DNA from: Pedobacter jejuensis
GTDB taxonomy: Bacteria; Bacteroidota; Bacteroidia; Sphingobacteriales; Sphingobacteriaceae
Assembly (NCBI RefSeq): GCF_003725795.1
Contig: NZ_RBEE01000045.1
Location: forward strand, 62,001-126,000
Direction of reading: 5' to 3'
Length of the DNA stretch: 64,000 bases
This document shows positions 8,931 through 17,771 of the stretch, piece after piece (position 1 is the stretch's first letter; every line of letters starts with the position of its first letter). The notes below the pieces were generated by a model that saw only the letters and a program-made list of their open reading frames with translations, had not been told where the DNA came from and ran no database searches. The position numbers and the translations under genes are program-made.

Positions 8931-10214
8931 CTAAATCTTACTCGTATGCTCGTTTATATCCTGCAAACTTAATTTCGTAAGTGATTTTGTTTTAAACCAG
9001 GTAATAAAAGCAATTCCAATTGTCATACTTCCGCCAAATACCACAGCAGGAACAGTGCGCATTAGTTTTGCAGTTAAGCCCGATTCAAATGCACCGATTT
9101 CATTTGAAGAACCGATAAACATACTATTTACTGCTGACACCCTTCCCCTCATTTCATCGGGCGTAAGCAATTGCATAATGGTAGAACGGATGATTACGCT
9201 CACGCTATCAAAAGAACCTTCTAAGAAAAGGAAAAATAGCGTTAAGTAAAAACTTTTTGATAGTCCGTAACAGATAATACTCAAACCAAAACCGGTTACT
9301 GCAATTAGTAGGTTTCGCCAAGGCTTATTCATTGGTGAAAATCTGGTCATGGCAAGCATGGTGATTACAGAACCTGCAGAAGCTGCAGCTCGCATAAAGC
9401 CTAAACCCTCCGGACCAACCTTTAAAATATCGTTCGCAAAAACCGGAAGCAAGGCAACCGCTCCACCAAAAAATACCGAGAATAAGTCCAAACTCATTGC
9501 CCAAACCATCATTTTGGTTTTAAACACAAATTGAATTCCTTCGGTTAAACTTTTTACAATTCCTTCTTTAGGTATAAAAGATGGCGGGTGAACATTCAGA
9601 AAGAAAATGCAAATCAGTGCGATAAAAATAAATGTGATGATAACGACATAAGTTACGGTTATCCCGAAGAAACCATAAATCAATCCTCCGGCTGCAGGAC
9701 CTAAAATGGAAGCCATTTGCCAGCTGGAACTACTCCAGGTGCTTGCATTTGGATACAACTCTTTAGGTAAAATTTGCGCCATGAGCGAAAAAGTTGCTGG
9801 TCCGAAAAAACCCCTAGCTAAACCAATACCGAAAACCATAGAGTACATAATTGGCACAATGTATCCAACCGGTACATATCTATGCATGTAAGTAGTTGTT
9901 ACCGCCAACATAATTAATGAGCACAGGAAAACACCAGAAAATATTTTTAATAGTAAGCCTCTTTTTTCACTTTTATCTGCAATGTAGCCGCCATACAAAG
10001 CAATTGTAATGGCAGGAATAGCTTCGCAAAGACCGATTAAGCCTAATGCCAATGGGTCTTTCGTTAAATGATAGATATAAATACCAAGTACAACAGCTTG
10101 CATTTGATAAGCAAACGTAAAGAAAAAGCGCATGCCGAGGTAAGACCTAAATTCTTTATAACGCAATGCTGCGTATGGGTCGGGTTTAGTTAAAATGGAT
10201 TTAGAATCTGCCAA
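8931..10214 (-). CDS. MFS transporter
   Basis: This is a 427-residue inner-membrane transporter with about twelve hydrophobic segments. The loop after helix 2 (GGYIADKSEKRGLLL) carries the family A motif, and the layout resembles the EntS/MFS_3 group, which contains enterobactin exporters and many uncharacterised drug exporters. The substrate is unknown. The start is a TTG: no ATG lies at the expected N-terminus (MADSKSILTKPDPYAALRYKEF), and a TAGTTTTG -7 element at 10232-10239 puts transcription onset just upstream. It reads toward the tandem repeat and stands alone. Confidence 0.88.
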   Translation of the reverse strand: MADSKSILTKPDPYAALRYKEFRSYLGMRFFFTFAYQMQAVVLGIYIYHLTKDPLALGLIGLCEAIPAITIALYGGYIADKSEKRGLLLKIFSGVFLCSLIMLAVTTTYMHRYVPVGYIVPIMYSMVFGIGLARGFFGPATFSLMAQILPKELYPNASTWSSSSWQMASILGPAAGGLIYGFFGITVTYVVIITFIFIALICIFFLNVHPPSFIPKEGIVKSLTEGIQFVFKTKMMVWAMSLDLFSVFFGGAVALLPVFANDILKVGPEGLGFMRAAASAGSVITMLAMTRFSPMNKPWRNLLIAVTGFGLSIICYGLSKSFYLTLFFLFLEGSFDSVSVIIRSTIMQLLTPDEMRGRVSAVNSMFIGSSNEIGAFESGLTAKLMRTVPAVVFGGSMTIGIAFITWFKTKSLTKLSLQDINEHTSKI

Positions 10215-10231
10215 TGAAGTGTGTTTAAATG

Positions 10232-10239
10232 CAAAACTA
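10232..10239 (-). promoter_or_regulatory. Minus-7 element for the MFS gene
   Basis: On the minus strand this reads TAGTTTTG, matching TAnnTTTG, and lies 17 nt before the TTG start. No convincing -33 TTTG is seen at normal spacing. Confidence 0.4.
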
Positions 10240-10303
10240 AGCTTTGAAAAACAAATAATAGAACGGAATAATAAATTTGTACAATAGTTACTACAAAATG
10301 ATA

Positions 10304-12409
10304 TTATGATATTTTATCAAAAGAAATTCCTCTTTCCAATTTTTGCAAATGCGCTTTAAGTGAAGAATGTTCTTGTTTTTCCAATTGGGGATCAGTTTCA
10401 AAAAGTTCGATAACGGTATTTCTAGCTTCGGATAATATAATCTGGTCTTTAGCTAAATCAGCCAGTTTTAAATCCAGCACACCACTTTGCTGTGTTCCGG
10501 TAATGTCTCCCGGACCTCTAAGTTGCAAATCTATTTCAGAAATTTCGAAACCATTATTGGTTCTAACCATCGTTTCTAAACGAACTTTCCCTTCTTTGCT
10601 CAGTTTATTACCGCTCATTAAAATACAAAACGAATGATCAGACCCTCGTCCAACCCTTCCACGTAATTGGTGTAATTGCGATAAACCAAATCGCTCTGCA
10701 TTTTCGATAACCATAACCGATGCATTGGGCACATTTACACCAACTTCAATTACCGTTGTTGCAACCATTATCTGACTTTTACCATCAATAAACTGCTGCA
10801 TTTCGAATTGCTTATCAGCATTTGGCATTTGCCCATGCACGATGCTAATTTGATAATCTGGTCTTGGAAATTGATAACTTAATTGTTCAACGCCTGCTTC
10901 TAGGTGTAGCAAATCCAACTTTTCACTTTCTTTTATTAAAGGATAAACGATATAAACCTGCCTTCCTTTTGCAATTTCCTGCTTCATAAAGCCGAACATC
11001 CTTAATCTTTGCCCTTCGAATAAATGCCTAGTTTCAATAGGTTTTCTTCCAGCAGGCAATTCATCAATTACAGACACATCCAAATCTCCATATAGCGTCA
11101 TGGCTAAAGTTCTGGGTATTGGGGTAGCGGTCATTACCAAAATATGCGGTGGAATCGTGTTTTTCCTCCATAGTCTTGCCCGTTGTTCAACCCCAAAACG
11201 ATGTTGCTCATCTATAACAACCAAACCTAAATTTTTAAATTGAACTTTATCTTCGATTAAAGCATGTGTACCAATTAAAACATCAATCTCACCAGATTCT
11301 AATTGCTCGTGTAAAATTGTTCTATCTTTCTTTTTTGTGCTTCCGGTAAGTATGGCAACCTTCACCAAATCATCAGTTACCAATTCGGTAATAGAAGCAT
11401 AATGCTGCCTGGCAAGGATTTCAGTTGGCGCCATCATACAAGCTTGGTAGCCATTATCATTTGCTAAAAGCATGCTCATCAATGCAACCGCTGTTTTTCC
11501 ACTTCCCACATCACCTTGCACCAATCTATTCATTTGTACACCACGCTGTGTATCAATCCGAATTTCTTTAACAACACGTTTTTGTGCATTTGTTAATTCG
11601 AAAGGTAAAAACTCTTTGTAAAAGCGATTAACTTTCTCGCCAACTTTATCAAACTTTACGCCTTTAAATTTTAACTGACGCAGTTGCTTATTGTGTAGCA
11701 ATTGCAATTGTATAAAAAATAATTCTTCGAATTTCAATCGCCGTTCAGCTGCATTTAAATCTTGCTGGTTTTTCGGAAAATGAATGTTGAGTAAAGCGGT
11801 TTTTTTATCGCAAAGCTGATACTTGCTTAATATATAGTGTGGTAAATTTTCTTCCACCTGCGGAATAACCTGATCGAGTAATCCTGCAATTATTCTTTGC
11901 AAACCTTTCGAATCTAACGTGAATTTTTTAAGCTTCTCGGTAGAATTATAAACTGGCTGCAAGGTTAGATTTCCCCTGCCCGCGATTTTGTTATGATAAA
12001 GCTCCATTTCAGGGTGAGAAATACTAAACGTCCCATTAAATAACGATGGTTTCCCAAATGCAACATAAGCAACGCCAACTGTGATATTATCTTCCACCCA
12101 TTTTAAACTCTGGAACCAAACCAATTCCATTAGGCCGGTATCATCTTTAAAAACCGCTACAATTCGTTTGGTTCTTTTCTCACCTACAACCTTCTTACTA
12201 ATTACTCTTCCAATAATTTGGATGTATTGCGAATCGAAATTTATCTCATTAATTTTGAAATATTTGGTCCTGTCGATATATCTGAAAGGATAATGGGATA
12301 AAATATCTTGATAAGTGAACAGACCAAGATCTTTTTTTAAAACATCAGCACGATTTGGTCCGATGCCTTTTATAAACTCAACGGGGGTATTTAATATCGA
12401 GTTATACAA
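10304..12409 (-). CDS. recG: ATP-dependent DNA helicase RecG
   Basis: RecG remodels stalled replication forks and branched recombination intermediates. At 701 residues it has the normal length. The N-terminal wedge/OB domain opens with a helix-hairpin-helix-like stretch (VEFIKGIGPNRADVLKKDLG). Walker A GDVGSGKT is near residue 300, the DEQH box near 398, MTATPIPRTLAM follows, and the helicase-C QLRGRVGRG motif is present. The start is TTG, six bases after the stop of the EamA gene; no in-frame ATG fits the conserved N-terminus. It is the last gene of a four-gene operon that has no obvious functional theme. Confidence 0.97.
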   Translation of the reverse strand: MYNSILNTPVEFIKGIGPNRADVLKKDLGLFTYQDILSHYPFRYIDRTKYFKINEINFDSQYIQIIGRVISKKVVGEKRTKRIVAVFKDDTGLMELVWFQSLKWVEDNITVGVAYVAFGKPSLFNGTFSISHPEMELYHNKIAGRGNLTLQPVYNSTEKLKKFTLDSKGLQRIIAGLLDQVIPQVEENLPHYILSKYQLCDKKTALLNIHFPKNQQDLNAAERRLKFEELFFIQLQLLHNKQLRQLKFKGVKFDKVGEKVNRFYKEFLPFELTNAQKRVVKEIRIDTQRGVQMNRLVQGDVGSGKTAVALMSMLLANDNGYQACMMAPTEILARQHYASITELVTDDLVKVAILTGSTKKKDRTILHEQLESGEIDVLIGTHALIEDKVQFKNLGLVVIDEQHRFGVEQRARLWRKNTIPPHILVMTATPIPRTLAMTLYGDLDVSVIDELPAGRKPIETRHLFEGQRLRMFGFMKQEIAKGRQVYIVYPLIKESEKLDLLHLEAGVEQLSYQFPRPDYQISIVHGQMPNADKQFEMQQFIDGKSQIMVATTVIEVGVNVPNASVMVIENAERFGLSQLHQLRGRVGRGSDHSFCILMSGNKLSKEGKVRLETMVRTNNGFEISEIDLQLRGPGDITGTQQSGVLDLKLADLAKDQIILSEARNTVIELFETDPQLEKQEHSSLKAHLQKLERGISFDKIS

Positions 12410-12414
12410 TGTGG

Positions 12415-13317
12415 TTACTGTTTCTTGTAAAAAACACTTTTAAGCAATTGCAAATTAAAAATAAAAATCGATAACAGTAAAAGCAAGTAAGCAAATAGCT
12501 GGTGGATATCAATTTTCTCTTTAAAATAAAAAAATGCAACTGCAAAAGCAACTATTGGATTTAGGTAAATTAAGATTCCTAAAGCGGATGATGGCATCCC
12601 GACCAGCGCATAAGAATTTAAAAACAAAGGAATGATGGTAAATACAATAGCGATTAAAAATATGTGCCACCAAAAAAAGGTTTCAGTTGGAAAAGAATTA
12701 CTACTAAACAAATACATCGGCAGCATTATTAATCCTGATATGATTAATTGAACACCAAGGAAATTAAATTTATCTACATTTTGGATAACCTTAAGCGTAA
12801 TTACATAAAGTGCATAAGATGATGCAATAACAATTGCCCAAATTACTTCCTGTAATGAACCCGTAGCCAATAAAATAATACTTGTAAATGCAATTACTAT
12901 CGCGATTACTTTAGTTTTAGTTAAGCGCTCTTTTAGGATAAGAAAACCACATAAAGCGGTAAGCAGTGGGCAAACCATATAAGCAAATGCAGCCGCTTTT
13001 AGGCTTACACTATTTACAGCATAAATATAGGTAAACCAATTGCCGGTGATTAGTAATGCAGAAAATATAGTGAGCAATAAGAGTTTTCTCTTTCCTTTTG
13101 ATGTAAGCGATTTAACGTAGCTTATATCTTTTTTAAGTGCTTCTTTTCTGAATATAAGAATGGTTGTCCACACCATTAGGATGGAAATAAATATTCTATA
13201 ATATAAAATCTCCTGAGGTGGGAAATATTTTATACTTCGAAGCGGGATAGACATTGTTCCCCAGATGATATACGGAATAATGCCAGCAAGAAAGTATTTG
13301 CTTTTACTTGCTGCCAA
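12415..13317 (-). CDS. EamA-family transporter, RarD-like
   Basis: This 300-residue inner-membrane protein has about ten helices arranged as two EamA repeats. The motifs match the RarD subgroup: IIWGTMSIPL near the start, EILYYRIFIS, NWFTYIYAVN and LLTALCGFLILKERL. RarD was named for a chloramphenicol-sensitivity phenotype; members are thought to export small metabolites. The TTG start follows the RidA stop by 2 bp, and recG begins 5 bp after this gene ends, so all are translated from one message. Confidence 0.88.
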   Translation of the reverse strand: MAASKSKYFLAGIIPYIIWGTMSIPLRSIKYFPPQEILYYRIFISILMVWTTILIFRKEALKKDISYVKSLTSKGKRKLLLLTIFSALLITGNWFTYIYAVNSVSLKAAAFAYMVCPLLTALCGFLILKERLTKTKVIAIVIAFTSIILLATGSLQEVIWAIVIASSYALYVITLKVIQNVDKFNFLGVQLIISGLIMLPMYLFSSNSFPTETFFWWHIFLIAIVFTIIPLFLNSYALVGMPSSALGILIYLNPIVAFAVAFFYFKEKIDIHQLFAYLLLLLSIFIFNLQLLKSVFYKKQ

Positions 13318-13319
13318 AA

Positions 13320-13700
13320 TTATTTAACTATGGCTATGACAGAAATTTCTACATTAACGTTTTTAGGCAAAACAGAAACTTGCACGGTTTCACGAGCAGG
13401 AAAATCAGCAGTAAAATATTGCCCATAAATTTCGTTAACCTGAGCAAAAGTACCCATATCACTTAAAAAAATTGTAGATTTTACAACATTATCAAACGTC
13501 AAGCCAGCCTCTAATAACACTGCTTTAAGATTTCTCATAACCTGATGCGTTTCATCATCAATATTATTGATGTTTAATTCTCCACTCTCTGGGTTGATGG
13601 CTACCTGACCAGACACAAAAAGGAAATTTCCAGCTTGTACGGCCTGACTATATGGACCTATGGGTGCAGGTGCATTTGTTGTTGTAATTATTTTTTTCAT
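13320..13700 (-). CDS. RidA-family enamine/imine deaminase
   Basis: RidA proteins hydrolyse reactive enamine/imine intermediates such as 2-aminoacrylate from PLP-dependent dehydratases. The product is 126 residues, the normal trimer-subunit length. GPYSQA (15-20) and Arg103 in PARETVQV, the residue that holds the substrate carboxylate, are both present. It lies 12 bp after a 45-residue membrane-protein gene and 2 bp before the EamA transporter gene, within an operon. Confidence 0.94.
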   Translation of the reverse strand: MKKIITTTNAPAPIGPYSQAVQAGNFLFVSGQVAINPESGELNINNIDDETHQVMRNLKAVLLEAGLTFDNVVKSTIFLSDMGTFAQVNEIYGQYFTADFPARETVQVSVLPKNVNVEISVIAIVK

Positions 13701-13712
13701 AAAGTATTGTAG

Positions 13713-13850
13713 TTATTTAGCAAGCCATGGAATAAGCTTGTAGATTATGCCGGCAAGAAATACAGAAATAGCCAATGCATTGATAAAATGCATTATTTTC
13801 AAATTAATGTTATCTGGCCTGTTCGGATCTTTTTTCCTGAAGAAGTACAT
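13713..13850 (-). CDS. 45-residue membrane protein, first gene of the ridA-recG operon
   Basis: This short gene was found by reading the gap. It starts with ATG at 13850 (MYFFRKKDPNRPDN), has a charged N-terminal tail and one hydrophobic helix (about residues 19-40: IMHFINALAISVFLAGIIY), and ends LIPWLAK before a TAA. It stops 12 bp before ridA. The clean tail-plus-helix composition and tight spacing make it a real gene. I recall tiny proteins of this type annotated as a DUF in Sphingobacteriaceae, but the family number is uncertain. A TAAGTTTG -7 element ends 4 bp before the ATG, so the message may be nearly leaderless. Confidence 0.75.
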   Translation of the reverse strand: MYFFRKKDPNRPDNINLKIMHFINALAISVFLAGIIYKLIPWLAK

Positions 13851-13854
13851 AATA

Positions 13855-13862
13855 CAAACTTA
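13855..13862 (-). promoter_or_regulatory. Minus-7 element touching the start of the 45-residue ORF
   Basis: The minus strand reads TAAGTTTG, then four bases, then ATG. It matches TAnnTTTG; no good -33 is visible. Confidence 0.4.
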
Positions 13863-13895
13863 GGTAAAAACCTTTATACAGAAAACTAAAAGGCA

Positions 13896-13930
13896 TAAAA
13901 AAAGTCCCGATTTGCATCGGGACTTTTTTA
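13896..13930. terminator. Strong terminator after ompA
   Basis: AAAAAAGTCCCGAT and ATCGGGACTTTTTT form a 14-bp stem with a four-base loop. On the minus strand the T run follows the stem, terminating ompA. Confidence 0.93.
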
Positions 13931-13949
13931 TAAACTTTATATTGAAATA

Positions 13950-15314
13950 CTAGTTTCTAGCAGTTTCAACACGACGGTTTTGGATACGACCTTCTTCAGT
14001 ATCGTTAGAAGCAATTGGATTAGCTTCACCATTACCTTTAGTAGCAACTTGACTAGCGTTAACACCAGAGTTTACTAAGTAAGTTTTAACAGAATTTGCT
14101 CTGTCTTTAGATAATTTCATGTTATATGCAGCAGTACCTTCGCTTGAAGCGTAACCGTTTACAGTTACTTTACCACCGTTTTCACGTAACACTGAAGATA
14201 ATTTATCTAAAGTTGGATAAGATTCAGTTTTTAATACTGATGAATTGAAATCAAAGTTGATTTTTTCGAAACCAGTTACATTTGAAGCACTATCAACTGG
14301 TGCAGTCATTTTTGGAAGTGGACATCCTGAACCATCAACAGCAGTACCAGCAGGAGTTCCTGGGCATTTGTCGAATTGATCAGCAACACCATCACCATCA
14401 GTATCTTTTTTCAAATCTTCAACAGATTTTTCAACAGCAGAAACACGGTTTTTCAATGCTTCAACTTCTTGACGTAAAGTTGGATCTTTTAAATCATCAT
14501 ACATTGTAGCTAATGGGTTAGACCATTCCAAACTAGGTTTAGCAGATGAACCTAAAGAGAATTCTAAACCAGCATAACCGTAAGAGAATTTATCTTTAGT
14601 AGTTCCTTGAGCATAGATACCATCTAAGTTATCAGCATCAACAAAGTTCATAGTGTAACCTAAGTTAAAGTTAACACGCTCAGAAACTTTGAATTTAACA
14701 CCAACACCAACTGGGATATACATAGCTTTTACGTAATCTTTAGCCTCATGTGGATCTCCAACTGGACCAGTAGCTCTACCTTTCCAATCAACAACATTAC
14801 CGTTAGTGTAAGTTACTTTTGGCGCATAAGCCATATAACCAGCACCAGCTGTAACGAAGAAACCTACTGAGTTCTCACGACGTAAGAAATCGATAGAACC
14901 AACATTAACAACACCACGTAAATCTACAGCATATTGTAATTCAGTTTCAAATTCTCTAGCAGTTGCACTTCCAGGAGCGATTGGGCCTGTAGTAGCATCA
15001 TTAGAACCTGATACTTTACCACGTACACCGTTTAATTCTAAAGCGAATGAGTGACCTAATTGTTTACGGATGTTTAAACCGTAACCTAAGTTAACATCCC
15101 ATTTGTTGAAGTCATTTGAACCACCGATTGCAACAACTGGCGCTAAAACACCACCATTAACACCGATTGACCAAGTTCTGTACTGTCCTCTTCCACCAAA
15201 AACTTTGGTAGAAGAAGTCGTTGCAGGAGTTTCCTGAGCGACAGCAAGAGAAGCAACTCCTGTTAATGCCACTAAAGAAAGTGCAACACTTTTCTTTAAA
15301 GTAGAATAATTCAT
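13950..15314 (-). CDS. OmpA-family outer-membrane protein
   Basis: This 454-residue structural porin-like protein links the outer membrane to peptidoglycan. A signal peptide (about 1-26, ASLAVAQ) precedes an eight-stranded-barrel-like domain (about 38-265), a coiled-coil stretch, a calcium-binding thrombospondin type-3 repeat (DTDGDGVADQFDKCPGTP, about 305-322) and an OmpA C-terminal domain (about 345-454) with the peptidoglycan-binding pattern NMKLSKDRANSVKTYL and GRIQNRRVE. It has a textbook promoter and a strong terminator, so it is a single-gene, probably highly expressed unit. Confidence 0.96.
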   Translation of the reverse strand: MNYSTLKKSVALSLVALTGVASLAVAQETPATTSSTKVFGGRGQYRTWSIGVNGGVLAPVVAIGGSNDFNKWDVNLGYGLNIRKQLGHSFALELNGVRGKVSGSNDATTGPIAPGSATAREFETELQYAVDLRGVVNVGSIDFLRRENSVGFFVTAGAGYMAYAPKVTYTNGNVVDWKGRATGPVGDPHEAKDYVKAMYIPVGVGVKFKVSERVNFNLGYTMNFVDADNLDGIYAQGTTKDKFSYGYAGLEFSLGSSAKPSLEWSNPLATMYDDLKDPTLRQEVEALKNRVSAVEKSVEDLKKDTDGDGVADQFDKCPGTPAGTAVDGSGCPLPKMTAPVDSASNVTGFEKINFDFNSSVLKTESYPTLDKLSSVLRENGGKVTVNGYASSEGTAAYNMKLSKDRANSVKTYLVNSGVNASQVATKGNGEANPIASNDTEEGRIQNRRVETARN

Positions 15315-15371
15315 AATCTTTTTTTCTTTTTAAGGGTTAAACAATTTAATTGATTAATTTTTTAGTAACTG

Positions 15372-15401
15372 CAAAATTAAACAAAATATTAAAATTTCAA
15401 A
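15372..15401 (-). promoter_or_regulatory. Promoter of the OmpA-family gene
   Basis: The minus strand has TTTG (15401-15398), 18 nt, then TAATTTTG (15379-15372): both consensus boxes are perfect. The predicted onset is about 50 nt before the ATG. Confidence 0.8.
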
Positions 15402-15449
15402 CTTTTATACAAACTCCGTTCCAAACTTCTTTACATTTAATGATTTTCT

Positions 15450-15457
15450 TACATTTG
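15450..15457 (+). promoter_or_regulatory. Minus-7 element for aminopeptidase P
   Basis: TACATTTG is a perfect TAnnTTTG match 29 bp before the ATG at 15487; the -33 box is poor. Confidence 0.5.
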
Positions 15458-15486
15458 GCCACTACCCAATTTACATTATATTAGTT

Positions 15487-16776
15487 ATGAAATATCCACG
15501 AATCAATCAGGATTTATTTATTTTAAACAGAAATAACTTTGTTAAAAAGCTAAAGAACAACTCATTAGCTATATTTCAGTCAAGCGATGAATTCCCGCGT
15601 AGCGGCGACCAAAACTATATCTTTAAGCAAAATCCGGATTTATTTTATTTATCAGGAATCGACCAAGAACAGACAATCTTGCTATTATACCCTGATTGTC
15701 CTAACCCAATGTACAGACAAGTCCTGTTTTTAAGACAGACAAATGATCATATAAAAGTTTGGGAAGGTTATAAATATACAAAAGAACAGGCAAAAGCTAC
15801 ATCAGGGATAGAAGCAATTTATTGGTTAGAAGATTTTGATAATATTTTGCACAGCATTGTGAACTATGCAGATAACATCTACCTAAATACAAATGAAAAT
15901 GATAGGTATGCACACTCAGTACCCTATCGTGATATCCGCTTTATCTCAGAAATGCGCTCTAAGTATCCGCTACATCATTATGAACGCTCTGCACCAATAA
16001 TGCGAGATTTAAGATCTACAAAATCGGAGATAGAAATTGAACTAACTAAAAAAGCTTGTGGTTTAACAAGGGATGCATTTTTGAGGGTTTTAAAATTTAC
16101 AAAACCAGGTGTAAAAGAATATGAAATCGAAGCTGAAATTATACATGAATTTATTCGTAATGGCGCAACCGGGCATGCTTACACACCAATTATAGCTTCA
16201 GGGCATAATGCAAATATTCTTCACTACAACGATAACAATCAAGTATGTAAAGATGGTGATGTAATTCTATTCGACTTCGGTGCTGAGTATGCGAATTACA
16301 ATGCAGATATGAGTCGTTCTATTCCTGTAAATGGAAAATTTACTCAAAGGCAAAAAGATGTTTATAACGCGGTTTTACATGTTATGAAAGAAGCAACGAA
16401 ATTAATCGTTGCTGGCACTGTATTAAGCACCTACCATGAGGCAGTTGGAGAAATTATGTCAGAACAATTGATAAATCTTGGATTGTTATCAACTGCCGAT
16501 GTTAAAAGCCAAAACCCGGCGTGGCCTGCTTACAAAAAGTATTTTATGCACGGCACATCTCATCACTTAGGTATTGATGTGCATGATTTTGCCGGTCGCT
16601 ATGCGCCATTTTCCGAAGGAAATATTTTAACGGTAGAACCCGGAATTTATATACCCGAAGAAGGTTTAGGTATCCGTTTGGAAAATAATATTCTGATTAC
16701 ATCAACAGGAAATATTGATTTAATGGCTCATATTCCTTTAGAGGCAGAGGAAATTGAAGATTTAATGAACAGTTAA
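15487..16776 (+). CDS. pepP: Aminopeptidase P (Xaa-Pro aminopeptidase)
   Basis: This dimetal peptidase removes N-terminal residues preceding proline. Its 429 residues comprise a creatinase-like N-terminal domain (about 1-170, with SSDEFPRSGDQNYIFKQNPD and FYLSGI typical of AMP_N) and a pita-bread catalytic domain. All five metal ligands are visible: the Asp of LFDFGAEY (about 263), the Asp of YNADMSR (about 274), the His of GTSHHLG (about 358), the Glu of VEPGIY (about 384) and the Glu of RLENN (about 398). The gene stands alone, divergent from ompA. Confidence 0.95.
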   Translation: MKYPRINQDLFILNRNNFVKKLKNNSLAIFQSSDEFPRSGDQNYIFKQNPDLFYLSGIDQEQTILLLYPDCPNPMYRQVLFLRQTNDHIKVWEGYKYTKEQAKATSGIEAIYWLEDFDNILHSIVNYADNIYLNTNENDRYAHSVPYRDIRFISEMRSKYPLHHYERSAPIMRDLRSTKSEIEIELTKKACGLTRDAFLRVLKFTKPGVKEYEIEAEIIHEFIRNGATGHAYTPIIASGHNANILHYNDNNQVCKDGDVILFDFGAEYANYNADMSRSIPVNGKFTQRQKDVYNAVLHVMKEATKLIVAGTVLSTYHEAVGEIMSEQLINLGLLSTADVKSQNPAWPAYKKYFMHGTSHHLGIDVHDFAGRYAPFSEGNILTVEPGIYIPEEGLGIRLENNILITSTGNIDLMAHIPLEAEEIEDLMNS

Positions 16777-16797
16777 TAGATTCCGAATTAAATAACT

Positions 16798-17700
16798 CTA
16801 ACTGTTCTTCTCAAACGCTTCAGAAAAACGGTAGATGTTAAAATCATCTTTTTTCATGGCTTCGTGGATACTTTCACGAAGCCTATTTTTATCAATGGGT
16901 TTCATTTTATTTTGCTGAATGATTTTCCAGGCTTTTTCTGCGAATAAAAACGCTCTTATGAACTTTTGATTTCCTTCAACAGGCTTTACAATCCAATCAC
17001 ACAGTTCTGCAATGCCTTCATTTTTATCTGCTACGGTTTTTAAAATCGGAATAACTTTAGCCCCTTGATGAACGATTTTTTTAAGATTGTTGGCAAAAGT
17101 TGCAGCACCATCTCTATCCGCTTTATTAATGACAAAGCAATCGGCAATTTCCATCAAACCAGATTTTATATTCTGAATTTCATCACCCGATTCGGGTACT
17201 AAAACAACAATGGTTTTATCGGCTAAACCAGCAATTTCTACTTCTGATTGACCTACACCCACCGTCTCTACCAAAATTAAATCAAAGTTGGATGCTTTTA
17301 AAACATCAACCATTTCAATGGTTTTTGCAGAAATGCCACCCAAAGCGCCGCGTGTAGCAAGCGAACGAATAAAAACGTTCGGATTATTAAATTGTGCAGC
17401 CATTCTAATTCTATCGCCTAGTAGCGAACCAAAATTAAATGGCGAAGTTGGATCGATAGCCAAAATCGCAACACGTTTACCATCATTGGTAAATTGATTG
17501 GTTATGGCATTAACCAAGGTACTTTTACCAGCGCCCGGTGGCCCTGTGATACCCATAACTGGGACATTTTTCAGACTATCTAAATCTTTTAAAATTAAGT
17601 TTGCCGGTGAAATATCATTCTCTACCAAAGTTAAAACCCTGGCCAAAGTCTTATAATTTCCTTGCTTAATTTCGTTTAAAAGAGTTAGATGGGTATTCAT
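16798..17700 (-). CDS. meaB: MeaB/ArgK-type GTPase, B12-enzyme chaperone
   Basis: MeaB protects and reloads adenosylcobalamin-dependent methylmalonyl-CoA mutase. The 300-residue product has Walker A GPPGAGKST (about 53-61), the ETVGVGQSEVE switch region and the base-specificity motif NKAD. An upstream in-frame ATG at 17754 would add 18 hydrophobic residues, but a TAATTTTG -7 element lies inside that extension and the family starts just before LTLLNEIKQGN, so 17700 is chosen. No mutase gene is in the window, so its client is encoded elsewhere. Confidence 0.93.
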   Translation of the reverse strand: MNTHLTLLNEIKQGNYKTLARVLTLVENDISPANLILKDLDSLKNVPVMGITGPPGAGKSTLVNAITNQFTNDGKRVAILAIDPTSPFNFGSLLGDRIRMAAQFNNPNVFIRSLATRGALGGISAKTIEMVDVLKASNFDLILVETVGVGQSEVEIAGLADKTIVVLVPESGDEIQNIKSGLMEIADCFVINKADRDGAATFANNLKKIVHQGAKVIPILKTVADKNEGIAELCDWIVKPVEGNQKFIRAFLFAEKAWKIIQQNKMKPIDKNRLRESIHEAMKKDDFNIYRFSEAFEKNS

Positions 17701-17727
17701 CAATAAAACTATATTTGTACAAATAAA

Positions 17728-17755
17728 CAAAATTATAACCCGGATATAAGCCAAA
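17728..17755 (-). promoter_or_regulatory. Promoter of the MeaB gene
   Basis: The minus strand has TTTG (17755-17752), 16 nt, then TAATTTTG (17735-17728). The spacing is slightly short. It lies 27 nt before the preferred ATG and decides that start. Confidence 0.5.
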
Positions 17756-17771
17756 TCCGCAAGAAATTTAA

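Noticed and set aside
17701-17754. 18-residue N-terminal extension of MeaB
   Set aside because: It overlaps a -7 promoter element and is not part of the family.
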